From Bog-756 sp963727955 (lineage in GTDB: Bacteria; Actinomycetota; Acidimicrobiia; Acidimicrobiales; RAAP-2): a stretch of 64,000 nucleotides of DNA. The notes below the pieces were generated by a model. It was not told the DNA's origin, ran no database searches, and saw only the letters and a list, made by a program, of their open reading frames with translations. A program made the position numbers and the translations under genes. How positions within the stretch are numbered: position 1 is the first letter of the stretch; the number at the start of each line of letters is the position of its first letter. Location of the stretch: assembly GCA_963727955.1 (NCBI GenBank), contig CAVSII010000003.1, positions 310,001 to 374,000 on the forward strand, in the 5' to 3' direction. Positions 43,249 through 51,878 of this stretch are shown here, piece after piece.

Positions 43249-44120
43249 CGGATCGGCTCCGTTCCCTGAGTCCCAGTATGGTCGGCGGCGGTCTGCCACG
43301 ACGGCGGTCGCTTCTCGGTGAAGGCGGCGATCCCTTCCGCCGCCTCGGCCGTCTGGCTGGTCACCGTGAGCATGGCGTGCAAGTAAGGCAATGCCTCAGT
43401 GGCCGCCGAGTCCAGTACAGAGTAGAACGATTCGCGGCCCATCCTCATGACACCCGGCGGCTTGGAGGCCAGGACGGCGGCCACCGCTGCCACTTCGGCA
43501 TCGAGTTGTCCGGGAGGGACCACCCGGCTGACGAACCCGATGCGCTCGGCCTCCTCGGCGCCCACCACCCGACTGGTCAGCATGAGCTCGAGGGCCTTTT
43601 TGGGTGGCATCGAGCGGAGCATGGGGACGGTGACCATGTAGGGCCAGAGACCCACGTTGAGCTCGGGTGCCCCGAATCGGGCCTGATCGGAGGCGATCAG
43701 CATGTCGCAGGCCAGGGCCAGCCCGAATCCCCCGGCCATGGCCCATCCCTGCACCCGGGCCAGAGTCGGCTTGCCCAGATGCCACATCTCCTCGAACAGC
43801 TCGGCCAGCCACCCCCGGGCCCGGTGGTGCTCGGTGAACGGGTCGTCGTGGGCGGCCTCGGCCCCCACCATGCCCGACAGGTCGGCACCGGCACAGAAGG
43901 CCTGATCGCCACTTCCGGCCAGGACCACCACCCGCACGGCCGGATCGACCTTGGCCCGGGCCAGATGGTGGCGCAGTCCAGCGATGACCTCCCAGGTCAT
44001 GGCGTTACGTCGCTCCGGCCGGTTGATGGTGAGGGTGAGCACGGCGCCGTCCTGACGGACGAGGAGGTCGTCGCCTGACCCGGAGGCGGGCGGCGTCGTG
44101 TCGGGGTGGGCTGCGGGCAC
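43245..44120 (-). CDS. Enoyl-CoA hydratase/isomerase family protein
   Basis: A 291-residue crotonase-fold enzyme (FCAGADLSGM oxyanion-hole segment, GWAMAGGFGLALACDM, and the acidic residue in FGAPELNVGLWP). Many crotonases share these motifs, so hydratase, isomerase or another reaction is possible. The GTG start follows TAGCTT by 6 nt (leaderless) and is divergent from the glycosyltransferase. It heads the echA-gmd-ccd-ccm run. Confidence 0.88.
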   Translation of the reverse strand: MPAAHPDTTPPASGSGDDLLVRQDGAVLTLTINRPERRNAMTWEVIAGLRHHLARAKVDPAVRVVVLAGSGDQAFCAGADLSGMVGAEAAHDDPFTEHHRARGWLAELFEEMWHLGKPTLARVQGWAMAGGFGLALACDMLIASDQARFGAPELNVGLWPYMVTVPMLRSMPPKKALELMLTSRVVGAEEAERIGFVSRVVPPGQLDAEVAAVAAVLASKPPGVMRMGRESFYSVLDSAATEALPYLHAMLTVTSQTAEAAEGIAAFTEKRPPSWQTAADHTGTQGTEPIR

Positions 44121-44217
44121 CAGACGAAGCTATCCCGCCCACGCCGGCTCCCGCCCGGCGGGGCCGGCCGGACCCGTCGGTGGACCGACGGTCAGATGCG
44201 CCCATTACGGTGGCGCC

Positions 44218-45303
44218 ATTCCGACCGTCGCCTTCCTCTCCTTCCGCCTCGGAGGCACCGACGGGGTAGCCATCGAGGCGGCCAAGTGGCAGCGGGCCCT
44301 GGCCACCCTGGGCTTCGCCTCGACGACGGTGGCTGGTTCGGGACCGGTCGACCGGCTCCTCCCGGGACTGGACATCGGGGCCCCCGAACCACCGGGGCGG
44401 GCCGAGCTCGAGGCCGCCCTGGCCGATGCCGATATCGTGGTGGTCGAGAACCTCTGCTCGCTCCCGCTCAATCCGGCTGCCCGCGACCTAGTGGCCGACG
44501 TCCTGCGCGGACGGCCGGCCGTCCTCCGGCACCACGACCTGCCCTGGCAACGCCCCCAGTTCGCCGGCCTCACCGATAACGCCGTCCCCGACGATCGTCG
44601 GTGGCGTCACGTAACCATCAACGAGTTGAGCCGGCGCCAGCTGGCCAACCGGGGGATCCTGGCCTCCACCGTCTACAACGCCTTCGACGTCGACATCGGG
44701 GACACCGGGGACACCGCCGCCGGCCGTACCAACGACGACGACAAGGTGGACGATGATCGACGGGCCGCGGTGCGCCGGGCGCTGGGTGTGGCCGACGACG
44801 ACCGGCTGGTCCTGCAGCCCACCCGGGCCATCCCCCGCAAGAACGTGGGCGCCGGCATGCAGGTGGCGGTCGACCTCGGGGCCACTTACTGGTTGCTGGG
44901 GCCGGCCGAGGACGGGTACGACACCGAGCTCGATGCGCTGGTGGCGGCGGCCCGTTGCCCGGTCGTGCGGGGCGAGCCCGGCGGGCTACCCGGCCTCAGC
45001 GTGGTCGATGCCTACCGGTCCTGTGACGTGGTGACTCTTCCCTCGACCTGGGAGGGCTTCGGCAACCCGGCCGTCGAGTCGGCCGTCCACCGCCGGCCCT
45101 TGGCCGTGGGCCCGTATCCGGTGGCGGGCGAACTGGCCGCCTTCGGCTTCGATTGGTTCGGTCTCACCGACATGGACCGCCTCCACGCCTGGCTGGTCCA
45201 ACCGGACAGGGCCCTCCTGGACACCAATTTCAAGGTGGCCTCCGAGCACTTTTCGACCCGCCATCTGCCCGACACCATCGCTCGGATCCTCCCTCGCCCC
45301 TGA
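44218..45303 (+). CDS. GT-B family glycosyltransferase (probable non-ATG start)
   Basis: A ~361-residue GT4-like glycosyltransferase: N-terminal TVAFLSFRLGGTDGVAIEAAKW, GRPAVLRHHDLPWQRP and the donor-binding LPSTWEGFGNPAVESAVHR (EX7E). The obvious N terminus is I-P-T-V-A-F-L-S-F, whose first codon is ATT at 44218. TACGGT (44206-44211) stands 6 nt before it, the same geometry as the leaderless genes around it. The only canonical in-frame start is the GTG at 44098, which would overlap the divergent echA gene and add ~40 residues of no clear homology. Sugar and acceptor unknown. Confidence 0.82.
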   Translation: MPTVAFLSFRLGGTDGVAIEAAKWQRALATLGFASTTVAGSGPVDRLLPGLDIGAPEPPGRAELEAALADADIVVVENLCSLPLNPAARDLVADVLRGRPAVLRHHDLPWQRPQFAGLTDNAVPDDRRWRHVTINELSRRQLANRGILASTVYNAFDVDIGDTGDTAAGRTNDDDKVDDDRRAAVRRALGVADDDRLVLQPTRAIPRKNVGAGMQVAVDLGATYWLLGPAEDGYDTELDALVAAARCPVVRGEPGGLPGLSVVDAYRSCDVVTLPSTWEGFGNPAVESAVHRRPLAVGPYPVAGELAAFGFDWFGLTDMDRLHAWLVQPDRALLDTNFKVASEHFSTRHLPDTIARILPRP

Positions 45304-45337
45304 TCGCCCGGCATCCGACCCCGATACCATGATCGCC

Positions 45338-46051
45338 ATGAGCGGCACCGTGTCCACGGACCCGTCCACCTCCGACGGAGCGGACCCACCGACGGCGACC
45401 CCGGCGACCCGGCGCCTGACAGCCGATGCCCGGCGTCGTCAACTGTTCGAAGTGGCTCTTTCGCTCTTCTCCGAGCACGGCTACGCCGCTACCACCATGG
45501 ACGACATCGCCGAGGCGGCCGGAGTGACCAAACCACTGGTCTACCAACACTTCGACTCCAAGCGGGCCCTCTATCTCGAGCTCATGGATGTCTTCTCCCG
45601 CAGGCTGGTGGCCGAAATCGTCGAGGCCACCGCCGCCGCTGACGGACCGCGCCAACAGGTCGAGCGGGGGTTCGGCGCCTACTTCGGACTGATGTTCGCC
45701 GACGAGCGCGCCTTCCGTCTGCTCTATGGACGGGACGCCCCCGACGACCGGGAGCTCGGTGCCGCCCTCCGCCTGGTGGAGGAGACCATCGCCAACGCCA
45801 TCGATCCGCTCATCGACGCCGGTCTCGAACCCGAGCACCGTCTACTACTGGCCCATGCCGTGGTGGGCATGGCCGAAGGTGCCAGCCGCCATTGGCTCGA
45901 CGCCCGTCGGGACCCACCGGCGGTGGCGGAAAATGCCGACAATGGGGGACACGAAGCAATCGATGAGCGTCGCCGCCAGGAGGCGGCCGAACTGGCCATG
46001 CGGCTGGCCGACTTCGCCTGGGCCGGCCTGCGTCAGGTCCATCGGACCTGA
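45338..46051 (+). CDS. TetR-family transcriptional regulator
   Basis: A 237-residue TetR repressor: an N-terminal disordered stretch, HTH (FEVALSLFSEHGYAATTMDDIAEAAGVTKPLVYQHFDSK) and a helical domain. The ATG at 45338 is 7 nt after TACCAT (45325-45330), so I prefer it to the ATG at 45329, which lies within the -10 itself. It is 34 nt after the glycosyltransferase; targets unknown. Confidence 0.92.
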   Translation: MSGTVSTDPSTSDGADPPTATPATRRLTADARRRQLFEVALSLFSEHGYAATTMDDIAEAAGVTKPLVYQHFDSKRALYLELMDVFSRRLVAEIVEATAAADGPRQQVERGFGAYFGLMFADERAFRLLYGRDAPDDRELGAALRLVEETIANAIDPLIDAGLEPEHRLLLAHAVVGMAEGASRHWLDARRDPPAVAENADNGGHEAIDERRRQEAAELAMRLADFAWAGLRQVHRT

Positions 46052-46110
46052 GCGTGTCGGCCGTGTCCGCCGGTTGAACGGGACGCTGACCGCCGACGTA
46101 GGCTCTCGGC

Positions 46111-46515
46111 ATGGTGCAGGGGACGGACGATGCCTTGTCGTCCGACGGCGGCTTGTCGTCCGATGACAGCTTGTCGATCAACGACAAGGAAGCAATCGAT
46201 CAGGCCGAGCGACTGATCGTGGCCATGCAGAACCTTCGGCTCATCCTCGAAGCGCGGGAGGAGACGCTGCAAAGGTCCATCGACGGGCGCGGGCCCACCG
46301 AGTTTTCGGTTGCCCTCAAAGCCGCCCAGATCACGGAGAACAGGGACGTCCTCAACGAGGCACTCTTCGAACTCGAGCAGTGCCGACGAGCTTCGCGGGT
46401 GGCATCGTTCCGCTCCGCTCTCGACCACGGGATAACCATCAGCGAGCTGAGCAGGATCTGGGGCTTCTCCCGGCAGATGGCCTCTCGCTACGCCAAAGAG
46501 GCCCGTGAGGGCTGA
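46111..46515 (+). CDS. Small HTH protein with an 18-bp coding repeat
   Basis: A 134-residue protein of unknown family. The N terminus has three hexapeptide units L-S-S-D-x-x/L-S-S-D-x-x/L-S-I-N-D-K; the middle is a helical coiled-coil-like region (residues 35-95), and the C terminus is an HTH (ITISELSRIWGFSRQMASRY). The ATG is 6 nt after TAGGCT (46099-46104), so leaderless. Thirteen nt past the stop is a strong promoter with a palindrome that could be its operator. Confidence 0.7.
   Translation: MVQGTDDALSSDGGLSSDDSLSINDKEAIDQAERLIVAMQNLRLILEAREETLQRSIDGRGPTEFSVALKAAQITENRDVLNEALFELEQCRRASRVASFRSALDHGITISELSRIWGFSRQMASRYAKEAREG
46135..46188 (+). repeat. 18-bp tandem coding repeat (3 copies)
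   Basis: TTGTCGTCCGA-like units begin at 46135, 46153 and 46171 with an exact 18-nt period; the third has diverged (TTGTCGATCAA). They encode the LSSD hexapeptides at the N terminus of the HTH protein. Repeat-number change by slippage is possible. Confidence 0.7.
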
Positions 46516-46527
46516 CCGCAACTCGTA

Positions 46528-46555
46528 TTGCACGCAACCTTGGTTGCGCTACAAT
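46528..46555 (+). promoter_or_regulatory. Near-consensus promoter with an embedded palindromic operator
   Basis: TTGCAC (46528-46533) and TACAAT (46550-46555) are separated by 16 nt. The spacer and the last -35 base form the perfect inverted repeat CGCAACC-TT-GGTTGCG (46533-46548), placed where a bound repressor would block polymerase. No ORF with a good start follows on the plus strand in the next ~350 nt, so the product may be a non-coding RNA or a long leader. Confidence 0.6.
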
Positions 46556-46665
46556 GCTGTCCAGGTTCAGTCGCCGTACCCGTCGAGGATGGTTCCGCCG
46601 CCGAACTCCGGGTGCGGCGACTGAAACCTTCGCTGAAGCGGTCGTGCAGACCTGCCCTGGGGTTT

Positions 46666-46800
46666 CTAAGGCTGCCACCAACGGTGCCTCGGTCCCCCGG
46701 TTCCCGCCGGCCGACCCTTCCGCTTGCTCGGCAACCAACGGGTGGTCACCCACAGCACCGTGGGCAGCGCCAACACCACCAGCAAGACAACGACCATCAC
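46666..46800 (-). CDS. Possible small single-helix membrane protein (44 aa)
   Basis: A short ORF with one hydrophobic helix (MVVVLLVVLALPTVLWV) and a basic C-terminal tail (SKRKGRPAG, ending RHRWWQP). The GTG at 46800 or ATG at 46797 could start it, but there is no ribosome-binding site or TANNNT box. The helix-plus-basic-tail design is protein-like; expression is unsupported. Confidence 0.25.
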   Translation of the reverse strand: MMVVVLLVVLALPTVLWVTTRWLPSKRKGRPAGTGGPRHRWWQP

Positions 46801-46906
46801 GCCACCCACGTCCGCCGTCGGTCGGTCCGGCACCTGGCCGACGACCGGTGCTCCCCGACAGGGTTGGTGACCACCGGACCAATGTAGTGCCCGGGCCCAC
46901 GACCAC

Positions 46907-48118
46907 TCAGCTCGGGGTGCGCTCCTCGAATCCCCAGGGGGCTCCGCTCTCACTCAGCAATTCGAGAAAGGGTGCCGGTGGCAACGCCTCAGGTCCGAGC
47001 AGTCCCACGCCCGACCAGGCTCCGGAGGCGACCAACTCGAGAGCCAGAACCGGATTGACGGCCGTCTGCCAGACGACTGCTTGTGTGCCGTACTCGGACA
47101 TGCACCAGTCGTTGTCGACCACGTGAAAGAGGTACACCTCCCGCCGCTCCCCGTCGGTGCCGGTACCGGTCACCCATGTGCCGGCACAGGTGAGCCCGTG
47201 CATACGATCGCCGATCTGTGCCGGGTTGGGCAGGCAGGCGGCGACCACGTCCCGAGGGGAGACCCGGGCGTCGCCGACGACCACTTGGTCGGTGGAGTCG
47301 AGCCCGAGCAGGTGGATGGTCTTCAGCGCGGCGATGAACTCGTCGCCCAGTCCGTACTTGAAGGTGACACGCTTTGCATCGACCCAGCGGGGGATGAGCA
47401 GGACCTCCTCGTGCTCGACGTTCACACATTCGACCGGACCGATGCCGGCCGGAAACTCGAAGGTCTCCGGCTCGCTGAACGGCGCAGTGGTGTACCAGCC
47501 ACGGTCCTTCTCCCAGATGACAGGAGGGTTCAGACACTCCTCGATGGTGGTCCATATCGAGAAGGTGGGACAGAAGGCATAACCGTCCACCACCAGGTTG
47601 GACCCGTCGCGCACACCGATCTCCTCGATCGACGAGAAGAGCTGGTCCGAGGCGTGGCGGGCGAAGATGTCGGACAGACCGGGCTCGACACCCATGCCGA
47701 CCAGGGCCAGCTGTCCCCGCTCCTCCCACCGGGCGGCCAGCGCGAATTGCTCGTCACCCAACTTGACCCCGGTTGTGGTGTGGGGTCGGTCGGGATGCGG
47801 ATGGGAAAGGGACATGGCCATGTCCACATAGGTGATGCCCGCAGTGAGGGCGGCGCGGTAGATGGGCATGACGAAGCGGGGATCGACGGCGTTGAGCACG
47901 GCGTCGACCGCCTCGGCCGCCATGAGGTCGGCGATGGCCCCCTCGTCCGAGGCGTCGACACCCACACCGGAGAACCTGTCGGAGGCCGATAGGGCGGCCT
48001 CTTCAGCCCGACCCCGGTCGAAGTCGGCCATCACCACCTTCTGGAAGCTGTTGCGGCGGGCGGCGATCCGGGCGAAAGCCGTCCCCACACCGCCGGCCCC
48101 GATCACCAACACCTTCAC
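46907..48118 (-). CDS. Saccharopine dehydrogenase family protein
   Basis: A 403-residue NAD(P)-dependent protein with VLVIGAGGVGTAFARIAARR at the N terminus and a saccharopine-reductase C-terminal domain (GMGVEPGLSDIFARHA; CLNPPVIWEKDRGWY; EVYLFHVVDN). The layout resembles carboxynorspermidine/saccharopine dehydrogenases; without other polyamine or lysine genes the substrate is open. GTG start has GGAGGG upstream. It overlaps the upstream DUF4267-like gene by 4 nt. Confidence 0.88.
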   Translation of the reverse strand: MKVLVIGAGGVGTAFARIAARRNSFQKVVMADFDRGRAEEAALSASDRFSGVGVDASDEGAIADLMAAEAVDAVLNAVDPRFVMPIYRAALTAGITYVDMAMSLSHPHPDRPHTTTGVKLGDEQFALAARWEERGQLALVGMGVEPGLSDIFARHASDQLFSSIEEIGVRDGSNLVVDGYAFCPTFSIWTTIEECLNPPVIWEKDRGWYTTAPFSEPETFEFPAGIGPVECVNVEHEEVLLIPRWVDAKRVTFKYGLGDEFIAALKTIHLLGLDSTDQVVVGDARVSPRDVVAACLPNPAQIGDRMHGLTCAGTWVTGTGTDGERREVYLFHVVDNDWCMSEYGTQAVVWQTAVNPVLALELVASGAWSGVGLLGPEALPPAPFLELLSESGAPWGFEERTPS

Positions 48119-48495
48119 GGCGTCCCTCCGACCCGTCCCCGGACAGCCACCACGTCGCCACAGGCGAAAAGGAAGGCCAGAGCACCGGCGGCCCAGGCGT
48201 CTCTCTTCCCGATGGAGCGGAAGGAGGCCAGGCCGATAATCGTGTCGAGCGTGTCACTGGCCAGCGCAGCCAGGGTCCAACGCCCGCCGTCCCCTGACTC
48301 GGGAGACCGGGCCGCGGCCACCGTTCCCATCCCCACCACCAGGTCCCTGATTCCGATGGTTCGCATGAGGAGCAGGGAGGCGCCGGTCGGCTCCTCCCGG
48401 CCGGACAGCCTCATGGGGACCCCCGGCGCCACGATCAGCGCTATCCCCACCGCGGTCCGGAGCCACCCCATGGACTCGATCCGGGTTATGGGCAC
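48115..48495 (-). CDS. DUF4267-like small membrane protein
   Basis: A 126-residue hydrophobic protein with three or four helices and the conserved RTIGIRDLVVGMGTV and ASDTLDTIIGLASF segments of the DUF4267 type. I chose the GTG at 48495 because TACGCT lies 7 nt upstream (leaderless); an ATG at 48471 is an alternative. Function unknown; coupled to the saccharopine dehydrogenase-like gene. Confidence 0.72.
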   Translation of the reverse strand: MPITRIESMGWLRTAVGIALIVAPGVPMRLSGREEPTGASLLLMRTIGIRDLVVGMGTVAAARSPESGDGGRWTLAALASDTLDTIIGLASFRSIGKRDAWAAGALAFLFACGDVVAVRGRVGGTP

Positions 48496-48565
48496 AGCCG
48501 GCAGCGTAGTGAAAGGAAAGACGGCCAGCACCACGGTGGGACTCAGCGCCGGCGGGCTGGTCCGC

Positions 48566-49426
48566 TCAGACGCCCACCGCCAGCGCGGTGGCTTCGGACA
48601 GCACCTCGTCGGCAAAGCGGCGCAGCCCGTCGATGGTCTGGCTCCCCCGGGCCCACGGACGCACCAGGGCTCGGCCCACCCCCGACGACGCCGCGCCCCG
48701 GAGGGTCACCAGGTCGGCCGGCACCCCCATGGTGATCTCGACCGTGCCGGCCCGGCCCGCCGCCTGGCGCATGGCTGACATCCGGGCGGCGGCGGCGGGG
48801 ATCTGGTCGACGGTGTGGTTCATGGGGATCCACCCGTCACCGACCAGGGCGGCCCGGCGCAGGGCGGCAGGGCCGTCCCCCCCGATGTGGATCGGAGGCC
48901 AGGGCGTCTGGACGGGCTTGGGTTCGAACATGACCGGACCGAAGTCGAAGTACTGACCATGGTGCTCGATGACCGGCTCGGTCCACAGCCTCCGGCAGAC
49001 CCCGAGGGCCTCGTCCACCCGCTTCCCCCGGGTGGCGAAGTCGAGACCCACCACCTCCCATTCCGCCTCCAACCAGCTGGCCCCGATCCCGAACTCGGCG
49101 CGACCTTCCGACACGACGTCGAGGGTGGCCACCGCTCGGGCGGCGACGAAGGGATGGCGCAGGCCGATGTTGTAGACGTGGGTCCCGAACCGGATCTGCT
49201 CGGTCCGGCCGGCCAGAAAGGAGAGGTAGGCCAGGGCGTCGAACACGGGGACGTCGGACGGGATCGGCGGATGGTCCTGGCCGGCGTAGGGGCTTCCGTC
49301 CGACTGCACCGGCAGCACCAGGTGCTCGGGCATCCATACCGACTCGTACCCGAGCCGGTCAGCCTCCTCGGTGACCTCGGCCCACCGCTCCGGCCGCACC
49401 GTCCCCAGGGCGATGCCGATCTTCAT
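48566..49426 (-). CDS. LLM class F420-dependent oxidoreductase
   Basis: A 286-residue luciferase-like TIM-barrel enzyme. The N-terminal EEADRLGYESVWMPEHLVLP, FGTHVYNIGLRHPFV, GASWLEAEWEVVGLDFATRGKRVDEAL and PPIHIGGDGPAALRRA are typical of the F420-type group with PVFDALAYLSFLAG. The substrate is unknown. F420 use is inferred from the family, not from diagnostic residues. No clear promoter or ribosome-binding site was identified. Confidence 0.9.
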   Translation of the reverse strand: MKIGIALGTVRPERWAEVTEEADRLGYESVWMPEHLVLPVQSDGSPYAGQDHPPIPSDVPVFDALAYLSFLAGRTEQIRFGTHVYNIGLRHPFVAARAVATLDVVSEGRAEFGIGASWLEAEWEVVGLDFATRGKRVDEALGVCRRLWTEPVIEHHGQYFDFGPVMFEPKPVQTPWPPIHIGGDGPAALRRAALVGDGWIPMNHTVDQIPAAAARMSAMRQAAGRAGTVEITMGVPADLVTLRGAASSGVGRALVRPWARGSQTIDGLRRFADEVLSEATALAVGV

Positions 49427-49501
49427 GACGTCGCCGTCGGGTCGGTTCTCGGCACCATGGGCGCCGAGCGTACCTACTTCGAGGGCGTGCGGTGGGCGGG
49501 G

Positions 49502-50374
49502 TCAGGCTCTCACGGCACCGGCCACCACCGGTTGCTCGGTGGGTTGGACCACACCGCCGGCGTGCTCCGCCGTTATGGCCAGGGCGTCCACCGACAGGCC
49601 GCCGGCCACGCTGAAGGGGACGACGCCGGGGTCATGGCCCAACAGACCGAGGGATATGGCCCGACCACCGATCATCCCCCACAACTGGTAGGTCCGATCC
49701 GGCGGCAGCGCCGACAACCCGGCACCCTCCACGAAACCCGTCCCCGTCGAGGTGAGCACCACGGTGACCTTTCCGTTGACCCCCGAGGGCGATGGCGCCC
49801 CGGGCCCGGGAGCCAGCGTCACCTTCTGGGTGGACGGGTCGGCCAGCGCCGCCTGTTCCGCACCGGTCAGGGTCGAGCGGGCCTGGAGGGCACTCACCCG
49901 GTTGTCGAGATGGTGGACCTGGATGCCGAGGACCAGGGCCAGCACCGCGGCCGCGGCGGCAACGACGGTGGCCACGGTGGCCAGACGCCGGCGCCGTTTG
50001 GCCAGGGGGACCACGGTGGCCCCCCGGTCCGGCTGGTGGGGCAGGCCTGGCTCCGCTCCAGCCCCGTCCCGCACCCGGTCGGTGCGGTCGTCACCGACCA
50101 CCAGCCGCCCGGCCAACCCGTCCCAGGACGGCGGGGACACCTCGTCCAGCCGGCTGGCGATGCCGTCCCACAACCCTGCCGGCGAAGCCCCGCCCGAATT
50201 GGCCAGAAGGCCGGCCACCTCGTGGTGCTGGGCGACCTCGACCGAGCAGCGCACACACCCGTCGAGGTGCGCCTCGATGAGGGCAGCCGTCGGCCGGTCG
50301 ACGGCGTCCAGGGCGTAGGCGCCGAGCAGCTCTTCGATGTCGGCATGGGTCAGCTCGGGCACGTCGCCACTCAT
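49502..50374 (-). CDS. RskA-like anti-sigma factor
   Basis: A 290-residue membrane anti-sigma factor. The N-terminal zinc anti-sigma motif HLDGCVRC (HX3CX2C, near residue 36) is followed by a cytoplasmic linker, one helix (about 133-152) and the extracytoplasmic RskA domain with a QLWGMIGGRAISLGLLG core. It would hold the sigma factor encoded just upstream (4-nt overlap) at the membrane until cleaved by proteases. Confidence 0.92.
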   Translation of the reverse strand: MSGDVPELTHADIEELLGAYALDAVDRPTAALIEAHLDGCVRCSVEVAQHHEVAGLLANSGGASPAGLWDGIASRLDEVSPPSWDGLAGRLVVGDDRTDRVRDGAGAEPGLPHQPDRGATVVPLAKRRRRLATVATVVAAAAAVLALVLGIQVHHLDNRVSALQARSTLTGAEQAALADPSTQKVTLAPGPGAPSPSGVNGKVTVVLTSTGTGFVEGAGLSALPPDRTYQLWGMIGGRAISLGLLGHDPGVVPFSVAGGLSVDALAITAEHAGGVVQPTEQPVVAGAVRA

Positions 50375-50949
50375 TGTTCGGCCCCCGCTGCCTCGACCCC
50401 GCGTTCAGCCAGATTGGCACGGAGCTTGAGGAGCCCGGAGCGGATCCGGCTCTTCACCGTGCCCTCCGGTTGCTCGAGCATGGCGGCCACTTCGACATAG
50501 GTATGGCCCCCGAAGTAAGCGAGCTCGATCGGATGACGGAGCTCGTCGGGCAACGCCACCAGAGCCTCATGAACATGTTCGGCCACGGCCATGTCCCAAA
50601 CCTCATGGTCGATGTCATACCCGGACGTGGCCGTCTCGCGGGTGGTGCGCTCCTCCCGTTCTCGCCGTGCCACCTCGGACCGGACGAAATCGACGGACTT
50701 CCCGTGGGTGCGAGCCAAAAGAAAGGAGCGGAGGGTGCCGCGTTGGGGATCGAACCTGTCGGGTTGGTTCCACAGGTCCAAGAAGATCTCCTGGGTGATC
50801 TCCTCGGCCGGCGGGTCGTTGCGGATGATGCGTCGGGCCAGCGAGTGGACGGCGCCGCCGTGGCGCCGGTAGATCTCAGCCAGCGCCTGTTGTTGCCAGC
50901 GCCCGACGGCCACCACCAAATTGGCGTCGCTGGCCTGTTCAACATCCAC
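50371..50949 (-). CDS. ECF RNA polymerase sigma factor (SigK-like)
   Basis: A 192-residue ECF sigma factor with region 2 (AEEITQEIFLDLWNQPDRFDP) and region 4 (LPDELRHPIELAYFGGHTYVEVAAML plus the EGTVKSRIRSGLLKLR recognition helix). I used the GTG at 50949 because TACAGT (50961-50956 on the minus strand) stands 6 nt before it; the preceding GTG at 50952 would be only 3 nt away. It is coupled to its anti-sigma gene and divergent from a diiron protein gene that may be a target. Confidence 0.93.
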   Translation of the reverse strand: MDVEQASDANLVVAVGRWQQQALAEIYRRHGGAVHSLARRIIRNDPPAEEITQEIFLDLWNQPDRFDPQRGTLRSFLLARTHGKSVDFVRSEVARREREERTTRETATSGYDIDHEVWDMAVAEHVHEALVALPDELRHPIELAYFGGHTYVEVAAMLEQPEGTVKSRIRSGLLKLRANLAERGVEAAGAEQ

Positions 50950-51034
50950 CACGGCACTGTATTCGGGGCCGGCCCCCTTCTGTATGGAGACGAGACGGGA
51001 TCATCTCGAACCGGCGTGGGAACGAAGACACACC

Positions 51035-51817
51035 ATGAGCTTCGATATCGACACCTACCGGCGTCATTCGGCCAAGCTGGAGATCGACGACATCGATTTC
51101 GATGCTTTCCGCCAACGGCCCCTCAGTGCCGAAGCCCTGCGGTGCCTGCGCTACATCCACGACGTCGAGAACCACACGGTCTGCTATCTGCGCGACCTGC
51201 TGGTCACCCGGGCCCACCGTGACCCCGAAGTCACCGCCTTCCTCACGTTGTGGAACTACGAGGAGTTCTGGCACGGCGAAGCCGTCGCCGCCATTCTCGC
51301 CGCCCACGACGAGTCGGTCGGGACCGGTCGGGTGGAAGCGCTCCGCCAGCGCCTGGCCCGTCGCCAGGCCTGGAAGCCGCTCGGTTTCCAGCTGGCCTCG
51401 GCCCTCACGCCCCACCTCACGGCCGTGCACATGACCTGGGGGGCAGTCAACGAATGGACCACCCAGGCCGCCTACGCCCGATTGTCGGCCCGGGCCGATC
51501 ATCCCACCCTGAGCGAACTGCTCCGGCGCATCATGAAACAGGAGGGCCGCCACATCGACTTCTACGCCACCCAGGCCAGGACCCGCCTGGCCGACAGTAG
51601 GGCCGCCCAGCGCATGACCCGATGGGCCCTCCGCCACTTCTGGGCTCCGGTGGGCAGCGGGGTGGTGCCCGACGACGAGGTCGCCTTCCTCAGTCGTTAC
51701 CTGTTCGGTGGTGACGACGGCAGAGCGGTGGCCGACCGCATCGACCGCCGGGTGCACCGCCTGCCCGGTCTCGACGGCCTCCACCTGTTGGGAAATGCGG
51801 TAGCCACCGCGGCCTGA
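51035..51817 (+). CDS. Ferritin-like diiron protein (acyl-ACP desaturase-like)
   Basis: A 260-residue helical protein with the ligand pattern of the diiron superfamily: Glu45, Glu77-x2-His80 (EEFWH), Glu140 (AVNEW) and Glu170-x2-His173 (QEGRHID). This resembles acyl-ACP desaturases, but it is short, so desaturase, oxygenase or peroxidase roles are all possible. The ATG at 51035 is preceded by a weak GAAG; the frame stays open into the sigma gene. It faces sigma/anti-sigma genes, and may be controlled by them. Confidence 0.83.
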   Translation: MSFDIDTYRRHSAKLEIDDIDFDAFRQRPLSAEALRCLRYIHDVENHTVCYLRDLLVTRAHRDPEVTAFLTLWNYEEFWHGEAVAAILAAHDESVGTGRVEALRQRLARRQAWKPLGFQLASALTPHLTAVHMTWGAVNEWTTQAAYARLSARADHPTLSELLRRIMKQEGRHIDFYATQARTRLADSRAAQRMTRWALRHFWAPVGSGVVPDDEVAFLSRYLFGGDDGRAVADRIDRRVHRLPGLDGLHLLGNAVATAA

Positions 51818-51878
51818 CCACCGGACCACCCCGGTCGGCGGCGGGCACAAATTCCGATCCAGCAGGTAAACTATGTAG

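Larger units (their letters stand above)
46516..46906. other. Intergenic region of ~390 nt
   Basis: Apart from the promoter/palindrome at its left end, a small possible hairpin (CGCCGC/GCGGCG near 46590-46615) and one weak minus-strand ORF, nothing with family resemblance was seen. Plus-strand frames here have unfavourable composition and look non-coding. Confidence 0.5.
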
